From assembly GCA_018697195.1 (NCBI GenBank), contig CM031864.1:27128944-27192943 (forward strand): a stretch of DNA of 64,000 nucleotides, given 5' to 3'. The notes under the pieces are model-generated. The model ran no database searches and was not told the origin of the DNA. It saw nothing but the letters and a program-made list of their open reading frames with translations. Position numbers and translations under genes: made by a program. Source of the stretch: Certhia americana. Lineage: Eukaryota; Chordata; Aves; Passeriformes; Certhiidae. This document shows, in pieces, positions 13,816 through 24,960 of the stretch (within the stretch, counting starts at the first letter, position 1; every line of letters starts with the position of its first letter).

Positions 13816-13955
13816 GCAGGACAGGGAAGATGGAACTGGAAGTTTCTTGGAGCAGCCTTGTCTGGTGAAGGTGCCCCTGCCCATGGCAGGGTGTGGGATT
13901 GGATGAGCTTTAAGGTCCCACCCTTCCAACCCAAACCATTCCAGAATTGCACGAT
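13816..13955 (+). mobile_element. CR1 LINE 3' fragment with unusual 5' part
   Basis: Sense CR1 3' end: CCCCTGCCCATGGCAGG, GATGAGCTTTAAGGTCCCA and CAACCCAAACCATTCCAGAA are diagnostic. The first part (GGACAGGGAAGATG at 13819-13832) is not in the ordinary CR1 3' sequence I know but recurs in the copy at 52641. The overlapping 162-codon open frame is repeat-derived. Confidence 0.8.
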
Positions 13956-14788
13956 TTCATTATATCTTCGATTACAGAGCTTCCAGGGCTTTTCCAGACA
14001 CCATCATGGATATATCCAGAAGTTTTCAACAATTCTCTCTCTCCAATTGTTTTGGATGCTAGATGCCACTCAAAATATTCTCAACTTTGAGAGTAAATCA
14101 CCTGGAGAGTTCCACCAAATCCACCAGTCACTTGGGGCAATGATTACTTTCAGGCTGAATTTGCAGCAAATTTTTTGTGGTGCTGCTGATGCCACAGTGA
14201 AGGCACAATATTCTCTTTTGCTTTTCTGCCCAGTTGCAAAAGAGAATAAAGAGGGACTTCTCTTTTCACTGCTCATTCCCATAATCAAACTGGCTTAAGG
14301 TGGTGTTTGATCTACCCAAATCCTTCTGCAGATGTGTATTCTAAATTAAGAAAACAACAATGTTCTCATTCTATTTAAATAGCACAAAATGGGTCCATTA
14401 CATACCCCTCTGGACTTCCTGGAAATGAAGCAGGCATTAATTCTGAAAGATTAATTGAAACATTACTTCTGGCACCACTAGAGGTACTTCAACTCTTTAT
14501 TAATTCATGTTTGGCATTGACACCTAACTTCCATTTCAGGTGATGATGTAGAGCCTGGTGAGAGAATAAGAAAGAGCTTGTTACTACAATAACAAGGAGG
14601 TGAATATACATGTGAACGATACACTCTCTTAAATCTTCCTGGGAGTTAATAGTCCTAGGGTTAAGATCATAAATGTTTTGGGAGATAAAAGTATTCATTT
14701 AAGAATGTCTGAGAAAAAAACAATAATTTAATACTTGTTGTTTAGCTCTAGTGTGAGCTACCTGGAATTGTCTTAATAACTCTAGGAT

Positions 14789-14816
14789 GCAAGATATAAG
14801 ATGTAAGATACAAGAT
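14789..14816 (+). repeat. Four tandem copies of a 7-bp unit (NYAAGAT-like)
   Basis: GCAAGAT, ATAAGAT, GTAAGAT and ACAAGAT lie head to tail. It is a small heptanucleotide array. Confidence 0.75.
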
Positions 14817-15586
14817 AAGAGGCATATACATAATTTATGTATAAAACCCATAGATTTCCTACATTATGTAACTTGCAAATTACGTCATTCTTGACTTTTC
14901 AGCTGGAGGCGCACTGTGTAAACTGAGTTCTGTGTTTTCAAACAACGTCATGCTGCAGAAATGTTTATAAGCCCTGAAACACAATGCAAAAGACCTCCAA
15001 TGTGTGTATTACTGATTGCAGGGTTGATCAGCTGTGACTTGTAATGGCTAAAAACTAAAAAGAAACATGTTTTACATGACAAATGAGTTTTGCAGTCTTT
15101 ATACACAAATGCATGTGTCACCTGAGTGGGTAAGTTTATTCCCACTGGCGTCAGTAGAGGAAGTTAGAGCTTAGCTCTGCTCAGATTCTTATTTAGTTTT
15201 TGTCAAGCCACCCCTACCCTAAGTACATATTCTTACTAGTAATGGTTAAAATCTATATAAACAACTACTTCACCACAGAGTTCAACAAAATGCCAAGTGC
15301 TCATGCAAGTTCTGCTCTGAGGTTCTGTGATTGTTCCTCAGTCTGGGCTATGAAGAGCAAGTTTTTTGTGTAGGTTCTGAGCAAGCCAGAGAGTTATTTC
15401 ACCTGGTTCACCTTCACTGCAAAAGCTGTCCCACTGAGCCATGTCAGTGCTGTCCACAGGCATGTTTGACAGTAAGATTTAAGGGATGGTTATTTCCCAG
15501 CCTAAATGACTCCATGATTCTTGGATTCTATGACAAGAATTAAGATTTCTGATAAAGTGACCACCTGATTAATTACAGTTTTCACA

Positions 15587-15830
15587 AAATCACAGAATAT
15601 CCTGAGCTGAAGGAGACCCAAAGGGATCATCAAGTCCAACCCCTGGCCCTGCACAGACACCCCAACAATCCCACCCTCTGCATCCCTGGGAGCATTGTCC
15701 ACACTCTCCTGAGCTCTGGCGGCTTTGGGGCCGTGCTCATTTCCTGGAGAGCCCGGGCAGTGTCTACCACCCTCTGGAGGCAGAATCTTTCCCTGATCTC
15801 CAGCCTGACCCTGTCGTGATACAACTTGAA
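15587..15830 (-). mobile_element. CR1 LINE 3' fragment, antisense
   Basis: Antisense CR1 of the AATATCCTGAG subtype: ATCACAGAATATCCTGAGCT, CCTGGCCCTGCACAGACACC, ACCACCCTCTGGAGG and CCCTGATCTCCAGCCTGACC follow in order. The boundary at the 3' end of the element (15587) is clear; the truncated end is near 15830. The same subtype occurs at 54931. Confidence 0.88.
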
Positions 15831-16885
15831 ACTTTCAGTATCTACATTGAGGGTGTCTGCCTCACTGGTGTCTCCCCAAACCCTGCAGGGGAATCTGGAA
15901 CACCTTCTCCCCTTCTTCTCTACCTTGGATATTTCAGAGCTGTTTTCCCAATCCCTCCCTCACTCAGTATATTTTCGAAGCAGGGATATGATAGAGTTTC
16001 AACAAATAAAATAATCATTCTGCTTAGTTTTGGATTTGAAGCTAGATTGATACAATAATTAATTCAACTTAAGAGTCTGTTCCAGTTAGCACGAAGTATA
16101 TATGAACTAAGACAAAAATAGTAGATACCTTTAGTGAAGAGTTTGCTCTTTTACAAAATAGGTATCTTCTCAAGGAGCCAAGATGTTGTAGCAGATACAA
16201 CATCTGGAGTACAAGAATTAAAGTTCAGCCAAGGATAGCAATAGTTCTTTGATTACCTGTAAGTTTCCACGCAAAAAGACCACAAGTAATCAGGAATATA
16301 TATATTAGCATCAATGACACATAATAAAAATAGCAAGAAAAACAAAAAATCTTTGATCTTTAGAATATGGCTTAAAAAGCTTGAGACTGAATTTTAATTT
16401 AGTGTTTGTTTAAGTTACTGTATTGTTTTCAATATTCAGGGACTTTCACCCGCCGATATCAATTTTACTCAGGCCAAGGACAGTGAGATGATTTTTGTCA
16501 GTAATCAAAATTGGAGGGTTTATTTATCAGAAATTTATATATATCATATGGTTTAGCAACTTAAAGTTCTTTAGAACCTTCTTTTAGCTCAAGCCTGGTA
16601 TGGGATATGCCACCTGGAAGGTCCTTCTCCACAATATTACCATTATATCACCAATTATTTCTAGCCTTGAGGATATCAAGTTTTTTGTGTGCACATAATG
16701 AAGGTTCACTCCATGACAGCTTTCCAAGACCTGGACTTTAAAAGAAATCTGCCTTATGAATCAGCCTTACAGTAAAATACCTGAGCAGGCAAAACATCAG
16801 TACTTCCTAAAGGAGTCAGTGCAACCTGTCTCTAATAGGGAGAATAGACATATGCTCCAAAGAAATAGAAAGCAGGTAAGCAGGC

Positions 16886-16976
16886 AGGCAGAAAGAAAGA
16901 AAAAAAAAAAAGAAAGGAAAGAAAAAAAGATAAGAAAAAAAGGAAAGAAAGAAAAGAAAGAAAGAAAGAAAGAAAA
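16886..16976 (+). repeat. (GAAA)n / A-rich purine microsatellite
   Basis: GGCAGGCAGAAAGAAAG, then A-rich runs and GAAAG units up to 16976. It accounts for the Lys-rich and Phe-rich open frames on the two strands. Confidence 0.9.
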
Positions 16977-18181
16977 GCTAATCATTATTTTTACCTGTAT
17001 GATTCATTCTTTTAAATAAACTGCAAGTAAAAATCAGACTCCCTCTAGCTAAAAATTGGCCAAAGCATTCACTGATCAGTCTTGATCACTTATAATGGGC
17101 TTTTTTCATTGAGTCCATTTCACGCAGCATGCAAAGTGTAACTCCTTTCTCTCAGCTTAATGCATTTAATAAAACTTAATTTACCATTTATAACCTTAAT
17201 GAAGCACTCTGGAAATTAAAACAAAGGCAGCCAACATTATTGTAAATGAAAACTTGGCCACTAGAGTCCTACTGAAAGACTTGAAACTGTGTGCTGAGCT
17301 TTGAGTGTGTCCTTTCGGGTTAATAGGGGAGATTAGGATAGCATTAAAAGTCCTGTTACAGATAATAATATTATTTATTTTTATTAGCATGTCAGTCAGA
17401 TATAGGTGTTTTATGTTGTGCTGTGCATTCTAATTGGAGCTGGACAAAGTCAGTTTAGAGGTAACAAAGAGAACAAGTCTCATATATTTAACTTATACAA
17501 AATATACCACATGCAGTGAACTCACTTATGCTAGGCACCTTCACATCAATGAAAGAAGATAAAAATAGACAAAATTGTTGGAAAACACATGAAAATACCA
17601 AGCCTGTCCCTGGGCGCTGGTGAGGAATGTGTGAGAAATCACATCCTGTTTCTCCAGCAAAGGAAATCGGATGCTGATAATTTCCTGAAGCCATGGAATG
17701 GGTTTAAATATTATCATTAGTGTTGCTGTTTATTGTTACTATTGTTGTTGCTATTATTGTTTTTGTATAACGGTATTTTAATCTTTATTTTTATTCTAAT
17801 AATTTGATCTGAACTAATATTAACTCTCTTATTATTGTAAGATTTTCAATATGCTGATGACTCTTTGCTTTAATTTGTGTTTTATCATTGTCTAGAACAA
17901 GTTTTTGAACGATACGAGGCTGTTTTTTCCTGACCCTTTTGTGAGAAGAGGTGTTAGCAATGAAGGCCTTTGGAGGAATTTCCCTTTGGACACTGGGAGC
18001 GGTTCTAGGCTCTCTCTGGAGCCTTCTCACAGCCCCAGATCTCCCAGCCTCTCTCTCATCCCTTATCTCCTGTACACTTTTAGAGTGTTGCTTTACATTT
18101 TGAATTAGTGATATTTTCTAAGGAGCAAGAAGGTATTGTTCTTATCCCAGCAAGAGATTTTCAAAGCTGAGGGAGCTTCAT

Positions 18182-18592
18182 TCACAGAATCACAGAGTCC
18201 TTTTTGGTTGGGAGGGACCTTTGAAGATGCTTTCTCCCAGCCTTTGCTAGGGCATGGTGATCTGGAGGCACAAGGGCATATCAAGGTGGGTTTAGGATGT
18301 TTCCACAAATGGAAAATTCAGGCTCTCCCTGGGCAGCTGTTCTAGCACTCTGCTACTCTGCATGTTCCTCATGTTGATGTAGAACTTGTTGTGCTTGGCT
18401 AGTTTATAGCCATTATTTCTTGTCCTGTCACTGGGCATCTTTGAACAGAGTTTAGCAACATCCCCTTGGCACCAGCCCTTGGGATATTTTATGGATGGAT
18501 GAAATCCCCTCTAAAGCTTCTTTTCTCCAAAATAATCAGGCATTCCACAGTCTCTCCTCATCATAGAGATGTTCCAAATCCCTTCTCATCTT
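18182..18592 (-). mobile_element. CR1 LINE fragment, antisense, old
   Basis: Starts TCACAGAATCACAGAGTCC, then GGTTGGGAGGGACCTTTGAA and on through TTGTCCTGTCACTGGGCATC, CACTGTGAA-like and TCTCTCCTCA segments typical of antisense CR1. It is considerably diverged, and CACAAATGG and other indels break it up. It represents an older subfamily than the copies at 34278 and 53769. Confidence 0.8.
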
Positions 18593-19244
18593 TGTGTTAC
18601 TCACACTGAATTCATTTAGTTTAGTTCTCTCCTGCTTGGTAGCATAGACATTGGAGAAGGAAATATCCAAGACATGATATTCTTTTGAATATTTTCAGAT
18701 TCAAATGTTGTAGTAACCTCCAAAGTTCTTTGAGCAGAAGACTTTGCATTGCTTGGAATAAAATTCAATGCGTCTGTACCTACACATGTGGACAATTAAT
18801 TCATCTAGCATTCTACAAAAACAAGCCTCATTTGTAGTTGTCTAAGAAAGGCATAAAAACTGCCTATTCATAGTTTTATCCAGGGCTAACAGGCTCATTT
18901 CATGTCATCAAGTTTATTGTTACACTTCCTGACTTGGGCGTTCATCCCTTGAAGCAGTCTTAGTTTAGACAGGTGATTTATGAAGCCTGATGAGCTCCCT
19001 GCATTTAAATTGATTCAGAAAAATTCCACAGAACTTACCAGTGGAAACTCAGTAATAAATCCAAACATCATATTTCATTAAGAGATTTTGCATTTTCTCC
19101 AAATGTGCTAAAAATATTTCCTTGAGGTTTGACTGTGCGGTAAACTCCACATTCAGCTGCATCATACCCTGATGAACTTCAGTGCAATGATGAACATTTC
19201 TGCAGTTTTGTTCCACAGGCAATGGGACCAGGCACCCTCAGAAC

Positions 19245-19650
19245 ATTTCCTCTGCTCTATTCTGCTCTGCTCTGCAAGCACCTGGAACTCTTGTGTCCAG
19301 TCCTGGTGTCTCCAACACAAGGACAAGAAACTGTTGGAGCAAGTCCATTGGAGACCATGAAGTTGCATTTAGATTAGATATTGAAAAGTAATTGTTTTAA
19401 TCTAAAGTAATTGTGCTAATCTAAAAAGCATTTAGATTAGTAATTGGAAAGTAACCTGTGAAGGTGGGGAGACCCTGGCACAGGGTGCCCAGAGAACATG
19501 TGGCTGCCCCTGGATCCCTGGAATTGTCCAAGGCTAAGTTGGAGGGGGCTTGGAGCCACCTGGGTTAGTGGAAGCTTTCCTTGCCCACAGCAGTCCTTCC
19601 AAGACAAACCATTGCAGGATTCTAAACCATTTTAGGATTCCATTCTATGC
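19245..19650 (+). mobile_element. CR1 LINE 3' fragment, internally deleted and rearranged
   Basis: Two CR1 sections in sense order. The first (19245-19370) has the TCTGCTCTGCTCTGC run, TTGTGTCCAGTCCTGG and CTGTTGGAGCAAGTCCA. The second (about 19440-19650) has AAGGTGGGGAGACCCTGGCA, CAGGGTGCCCAGAGAA and the 3' end. A couple of hundred bases normally lying between them appear to be missing, and 19368-19455 instead repeats an ATTTAGATTAG/AATCTAAAGTAATTG motif in both orientations. Confidence 0.82.
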
Positions 19651-22600
19651 AGTGGCTAAATGTGGACTTTAATCACTTCTTAGTTTTTCAATTTTTTTTT
19701 TTTTTTAATAATTGCTTTTGTATATCTATGGTTGCTGGTATTTTTCTACTTTTTTTATCCCTTTCATTTTTTGTTCTTTTTTTTCTCTTTGTCTCTAACG
19801 TATATTGCAGAGTTTTTTATAGCATTTCAGCGTAGGCTCAATAGAATTGTCAATTCAGGCCTTAGTATTTTGGGTTTGATTATTCACATTACACAGTGTT
19901 ATGTATCTAATCTATGCTAAGAACCTTATCTCTTTGGACTGCTGATGGACAGGTGCAGACTAATGTGATGTCCAAATTGCCCTTCAGAGCTTTACTGCAA
20001 ATAGAAGAGGCTAATAACTTAAAGCTTTCATTGCAGATGCCATAAATTTTGCCAGCTAGATGTCTCCATGTGGGCGGGGATGGATTCAGGCACCTGAAAT
20101 ATGTGTTACTTTTATCAGTGTGACAAAGGTCTTGCTTACAGAGCAACTTCACCTGCTCAAGAATTGCCTGCTCCTTGAGTGCTTGGTTGGAAATAACATC
20201 TATTAACCTGAAAGTCAAATATCTGCATTTGAAGGGGGATTACTGCCTAGTGTGTCTGAGTTCTTTAGAGAATAGCTTTTCGCAACTATATCAATGTCAT
20301 TAAAAGTTGTCTCTTAAGGAAAAAAGTAACGGGGAAGTTCAATGACTAGGCGTGTATGTGTATGTGCGTGTGTGTGTAGAATCCAGCCACCTTAGTAATT
20401 ATTCACACCAAAAAATTGAAATATATCTGGGTTGAATGAAGGAATATAGTCGCTCCAATTTATTTTAAAAGAATATGACAGAATATTGCCTTTCCAATGA
20501 AGGAAAGAAATTGTCATCAATGTATTCTGTTCTACAACAGGCATATTAGAAATAGCACCAATGTTTTCAATCTCAGTCAGTTCATATGTTTATTTTCTCT
20601 CTGAGTCTGTTAAAGCTGAGAAATGTATGAAAATAAGTTCTTGGTACTTTTATGTATTTTAACTAAATTCTGATTGACTAGAGGCTCCAATGTTTGGAGA
20701 CCAGATAAAATTTTTAGCTAAGAACTCCTATTTTCTATTTTTTGACAAGTCAGTATTTTTTAAATGCTTATCAAGACAATCCTCATCTTAACTTTATGCA
20801 TCTAAATATTAAAAAGGTAGCTATGATGCTCTCTGATGTTCTGTTGTTAAACAAGAACTCACAACTCAAGCTGTCAAACTAGTCCCTTCAGAAATATGAA
20901 TTCTGGGAAGGAAATCTTAAGCACTGGACGCCAAGAGAGGAATTAAATTACTAGAAAGACAGCGTTGAAAAAACAGTTAAAAAATAAAATTAAAAATTCA
21001 TACAGCTGATACATGGTAGAATTACTGCCTTTTCTTGTAGAAATTGTCTATATTATTTTGGGATGGGGAAATTTTGGGTTTGGTTTTATTTTTTTTTTTG
21101 ATGTTTAACTAAGTAGTTGAAAATTTATGATGATAGACAAGACTTATGATTATTTAAAATTATTTAAACGTCTTACACAACCATAATGTTTTCTCATGTG
21201 ATGCCTTAGTTTTGCAAGCAAAGGAATCATGACTTAATATAAACCTGGTAAACTGAATAACTGAGGAGAACATGAAGGGCCCTTATGAAAAGGGCACATG
21301 AAATAAGCACTATACATTTATGTCATTAATTTCGTCATTCTCCTATTTTTGTTTAATGCTTAAAGTTTCTTCTCTGCTGAGAGTGAGGAAAAGATGTAAG
21401 ACAAAAATTTGTGTTCAAAACTCGTGATGGTCGATTTTCTGCTGTCACACTCATGCTCAGCGATTTTACACGATCTTTGCATATCTGGTTTTCTGTTCCC
21501 TGTGGCACGTAAATTCTCTTGGAATGAGTTACGCAGCTGTGCTGGGATCCCAAAGCTCTTCAAAGACACTTTGTTCTCCCCTCTATCCCCACCAAAGAAT
21601 TGTAGTTTGATATATGCACACCTCACTTTGTTTTAGTCCTCCTCTTTTCCCTGTCAGCTGAGAATTGACAAAAAGAATTTTTCTAAAAAGAGAAAGCTCT
21701 TGGAATGTGTTGAAAGGTTGTCATGTTCTAGATTAGTCCTTCTTAGGGATTAATTTTTGAGCACTGAGCAAATCTATCGCTACCTCTCAGGTGGCTTTAA
21801 GCTTTTTCTGTCTGCTATATGCTGAGAGCAGATCATAGGCAAACAAACAATGCCTCATGCAGGTGTGATCAGAGGGTGCGCAATCCTACAACACCTATTG
21901 TTACTAACATTGGTGCTTCAATGTGTCTGAATAACTTGTTCCCAAGAATGCCCCAGCCAAATTATCTGTAAGTGTTTTTATCAAATCCCTTACAATTCGT
22001 CAAATTTGCTAAAACAGCAATAGAGTTAAACTGAGAAATCTTCAAAGTTGCTGAAACAACATTTAGACTAAATCAAGAGCAAAAATCCTAAAAAAACTAG
22101 TTACAAAAATTAAAAACACTAAATAAAAAACCACTTAAACTTTAACCAGTCACTTTTCCAGAAACCTTTGTGAAGCTTGAGTGAAAAAGACCAATCAACC
22201 AATTAAACATGTAAAAGTGTAAACAATAGTTTTAAATATGTATAATTAAAAGTGCAATTGAAACAATAAACAGCCTCTACATAATCATATTAGTTCAGTG
22301 TTCAGAAGTTCCTTTCAACTGTACATTGGAATTTTTTTGTGTTTCCCTTTCAGAGTTAAGTTTTGGACTGAATGGTCCCTAAAACAGGAATATGTGAGTG
22401 TGTTGACAAGACACGCTGATATCAACGCAAGGTATTTTTAGATGCACATTACCATCCAAGGAGTAACCTGTAGAGGAAGAAATATTTCATCATTTTAGGG
22501 ATCTTAAACTGTTTCTTTGGTCATAATTCATACCTCGTTCTTGTTGGCTTGACAGGGAAAGAAGAAATTTATGACTGCTCTCCCACGTGCACTTGCTCCC

Positions 22601-23862
22601 AAAGCAGTGTCATCTTCTGGAGTAGGTTTCGTGCTTACAAAATGAAGCTGAGTGAATAGACCTCAAAGTTAGTCCTGCAGTCCCACAAACTGCCCTGCTG
22701 GATCTCCATGAATCCTGCACATCATCATTAATATTTCCCTTGCTCTGGTGTTAAGATCTTAAGCACCGAGTCTCAATAAAAACTAGCCATGACATTCCTT
22801 GTTTCCAAACCTCATCCACAGCCATGACATCTGCTTTTAGCTGTAATGAGGCATATAGGCTGTTTAAAAGCGTATTCAAATGAGATCTTGGTTCCTTTCC
22901 TCTCTTTGCTTTTTCTCTGGCTTCACCCTTGGCAGGAGTCTGGCTGTACCATTCAGAGGGTGATTTCCAAGGGTGACTGCGCTGGCACAGCAGCCCAGAT
23001 TATGTCCCCTACCTGCCAAAGAATTGATGGTTGCTAGATTGTAAGACACTGACCCTTCACCAGATCCCATTTACCTACTTGCTGCCAATACAACAGAGAG
23101 AACAGTGTGGAGCATTTCTCTTCCCTGGGATTTTTGTTTTGTCCCTGGAATACATGCTGCATTTTCAGAGAAAAGACCTTCAGACAGTGGTAACCCCTCC
23201 TGTATTCTCCATACTCCTTCCTGCATAAACTGCTTACTCAGTCTGGGAAAACATATTCTTTTTGGCTTTTGCCTCTTTGCTGACTTGAAGTGTCTGCGAA
23301 ATAAACACTCTCACAAAAAATGCAAATTTCTTGTGTCAGCCTTTGGAAACAAAGGCTCTTCCTCAAGTTTTGGGAAGAAACACCCTGAAATGTGACTACA
23401 CTTCTCTCTATTTTCAGCCACTAGAATATGAAAGTATTTTCTTCCTGCCTATGCTTTTTCCAGCAAGGAATGAGAGAAATGAGAGTTTATTCATGTTTCA
23501 CTATGTTTTTTTAGTAATTCAATTCAGCCTCTGTATTCCAAATTTTATCACCAGAGACTTAGATGCGTTTGGGAAACCTAATTCTGGTTCCCAGATAGTG
23601 ATAAGTGGGCCCATCCTTGCTGCAGTCTCTTCCCAGTATTTCTAGATACCAACTTTGTTCCTACAATTCAGACATGGTCTGAATTGGATTTTGCTTGAAA
23701 AATAGTGTTAGAAGAGTTTTGTATCAGAGAAGCCTTCACTCAAGCAAGATGGTGACTGCTTTCTAATTAATAACCATCTGGTTATTGAATCTGTAGTCAT
23801 TGGAATTTTTTCTGAATATTGTCCTGGGTTGTCATTGTGCAATTCCATGGGTACAGTACACA
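19651..23862. other. Unannotated AT-rich sequence
   Basis: Only T-rich runs (19690-19790) and a TG microsatellite (20351) stand out. 22540-23040 is GC-richer and contains several 60-90 codon frames without recognisable similarity. The stretch before the CR1 begins TGTCCTGGGTTG (23820), which resembles an LTR start but is too short to call. Confidence 0.5.
20351..20378 (+). repeat. (TG)n microsatellite
   Basis: CGTGTATGTGTATGTGCGTG followed by TGTGTGTAG: an impure TG array of about 28 bp. Confidence 0.85.
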
Positions 23863-24159
23863 GGTAGTGACAGGACAAGGACAAGTAGCTTTAAACAGAA
23901 GAAGTGTACATTTAGATTAGTTGTTGAGAAGAAACTCTTACCTGGGAGGCTGGGGAGGCCCTGGCACAGGCACAGGGTCGGGAGATAATGAGGCTGTTCC
24001 TGGATCCCTAGAAGAGTCCAAGACCAGGTTTGATGGGGCTGGAAAGCACCTGGGCTAGTAGAAGCCGTCCCTGCCCATGGCAGTCCAAGGTGACTGGACG
24101 GGTTTTAAAGTCACTCCCAGTCCAGACAACTCTGGACTTCCATGATTCTGTGATTCTCT
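23863..24159 (+). mobile_element. CR1 LINE 3' fragment
   Basis: Sense CR1: GGTAGTGACAGGACAAGG, TTTAGATTAGTTGTTGAGAA, GGCTGGGGAGGCCCTGGCAC, CCTGCCCATGGCAGTCC and a tail CCATGATTCTGTGATTCTCT that preserves the 8-bp terminal repeat of CR1. GGCACAGGCACAGGG shows a small internal duplication. Confidence 0.88.
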
Positions 24160-24555
24160 ATTACTATATTTTCCTTGCTTTGTTTTTTTTTTTTTGTTGT
24201 TTGTTTGTGTTTTGTTTTGGTTTTGGTGTCAGTTTATAATGGCAGGAAATAACAGCATTGGTGAATGCCAGCAGAAATCACTGGGATCTGATCATTCCAA
24301 ATATCCACAATGCCCAGATAGAAATGAGTGCATATGGATGTGGCCATAGTTTTTTCTTCTCCACCATTGGGTTCATATTTTATAACAAAACTTTCTTTTG
24401 GATTAAGTTGTTCACTGCTTTAATTTATCTAGACTCATCTTTTTCTAAAAAAAAATCTGAAGTTGTTTTTTTGAGACTATAGATAGTTTCCAATTGGAAA
24501 AACTATCAAAAGGAAAGTATTATTGTCTCCTGTTTGAGAACCAGATAAACCTGTG

Positions 24556-24954
24556 TGTTGGGGCTTTTACAGGGGCCATAAGCCTTCAGCCGGTGTACAA
24601 GAGAATCCTGTAATGTGTCTTTAATCATAAATTGTGTGAAGCAGAAGGAACAGAAGCTAGACAAAGGAATGTTAAACATAGCAGCCCAAGTTAGGAGGTT
24701 ACCAGCAGAGAATCACAAGAAAGATAACCAAGATCATTAAAAAGTTCTGCTGGCAGCACAGGAGGGATGAAGCTGAACACCTGGAGATTTGACCACGAAC
24801 AGATATATTTTTAGCCTTTGGCACAAAGTATGTTGATTGTATCCTGCACGTACTCAAAACATATATAAGGTTTTACACTTGCTTAATAAATCGGAATCAG
24901 TTCCACATCATATTGGTGTGTCGTCTGTTCCATTCTCCGACACGGACCTCAACA
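24556..24954 (+). mobile_element. Solo LTR of an endogenous retrovirus, near-perfect duplication
   Basis: The 399-bp block begins TGTTGGGG and ends CCTCAACA, an 8-bp terminal inverted repeat with one mismatch. The flanks are CCTGTG (24550-24555) and ACTGTG (24955-24960), a 6-bp target-site duplication with one changed base. A TATA box (TATATAA, 24862-24868) is followed by AATAAA at 24885-24890 and by an ATTGGTGTG motif of the kind seen in the R region of alpharetrovirus-type LTRs. No internal retroviral coding sequence flanks it. The sequence differs from the LTR at 51218, so it belongs to a different family. Confidence 0.85.
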
Positions 24955-24960
24955 ACTGTG

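Larger units (their letters stand above)
13956..18181. other. Unannotated sequence between CR1 pieces
   Basis: Excluding the CR1 at 15587 and the small repeats at 14789 and 16886, nothing is recognised. The C-rich 15840-15965 segment directly after the CR1 may be decayed CR1 or unique sequence. Confidence 0.5.

Noticed and set aside
13810..14298. 162-codon plus-strand frame
   Set aside because: It begins in a CR1 fragment and continues into unique sequence with no known similarity.
23820..23862. TGTCCTGGGTTG as an LTR start
   Set aside because: Only about 40 bp before a CR1 copy begins; no second end or duplication.
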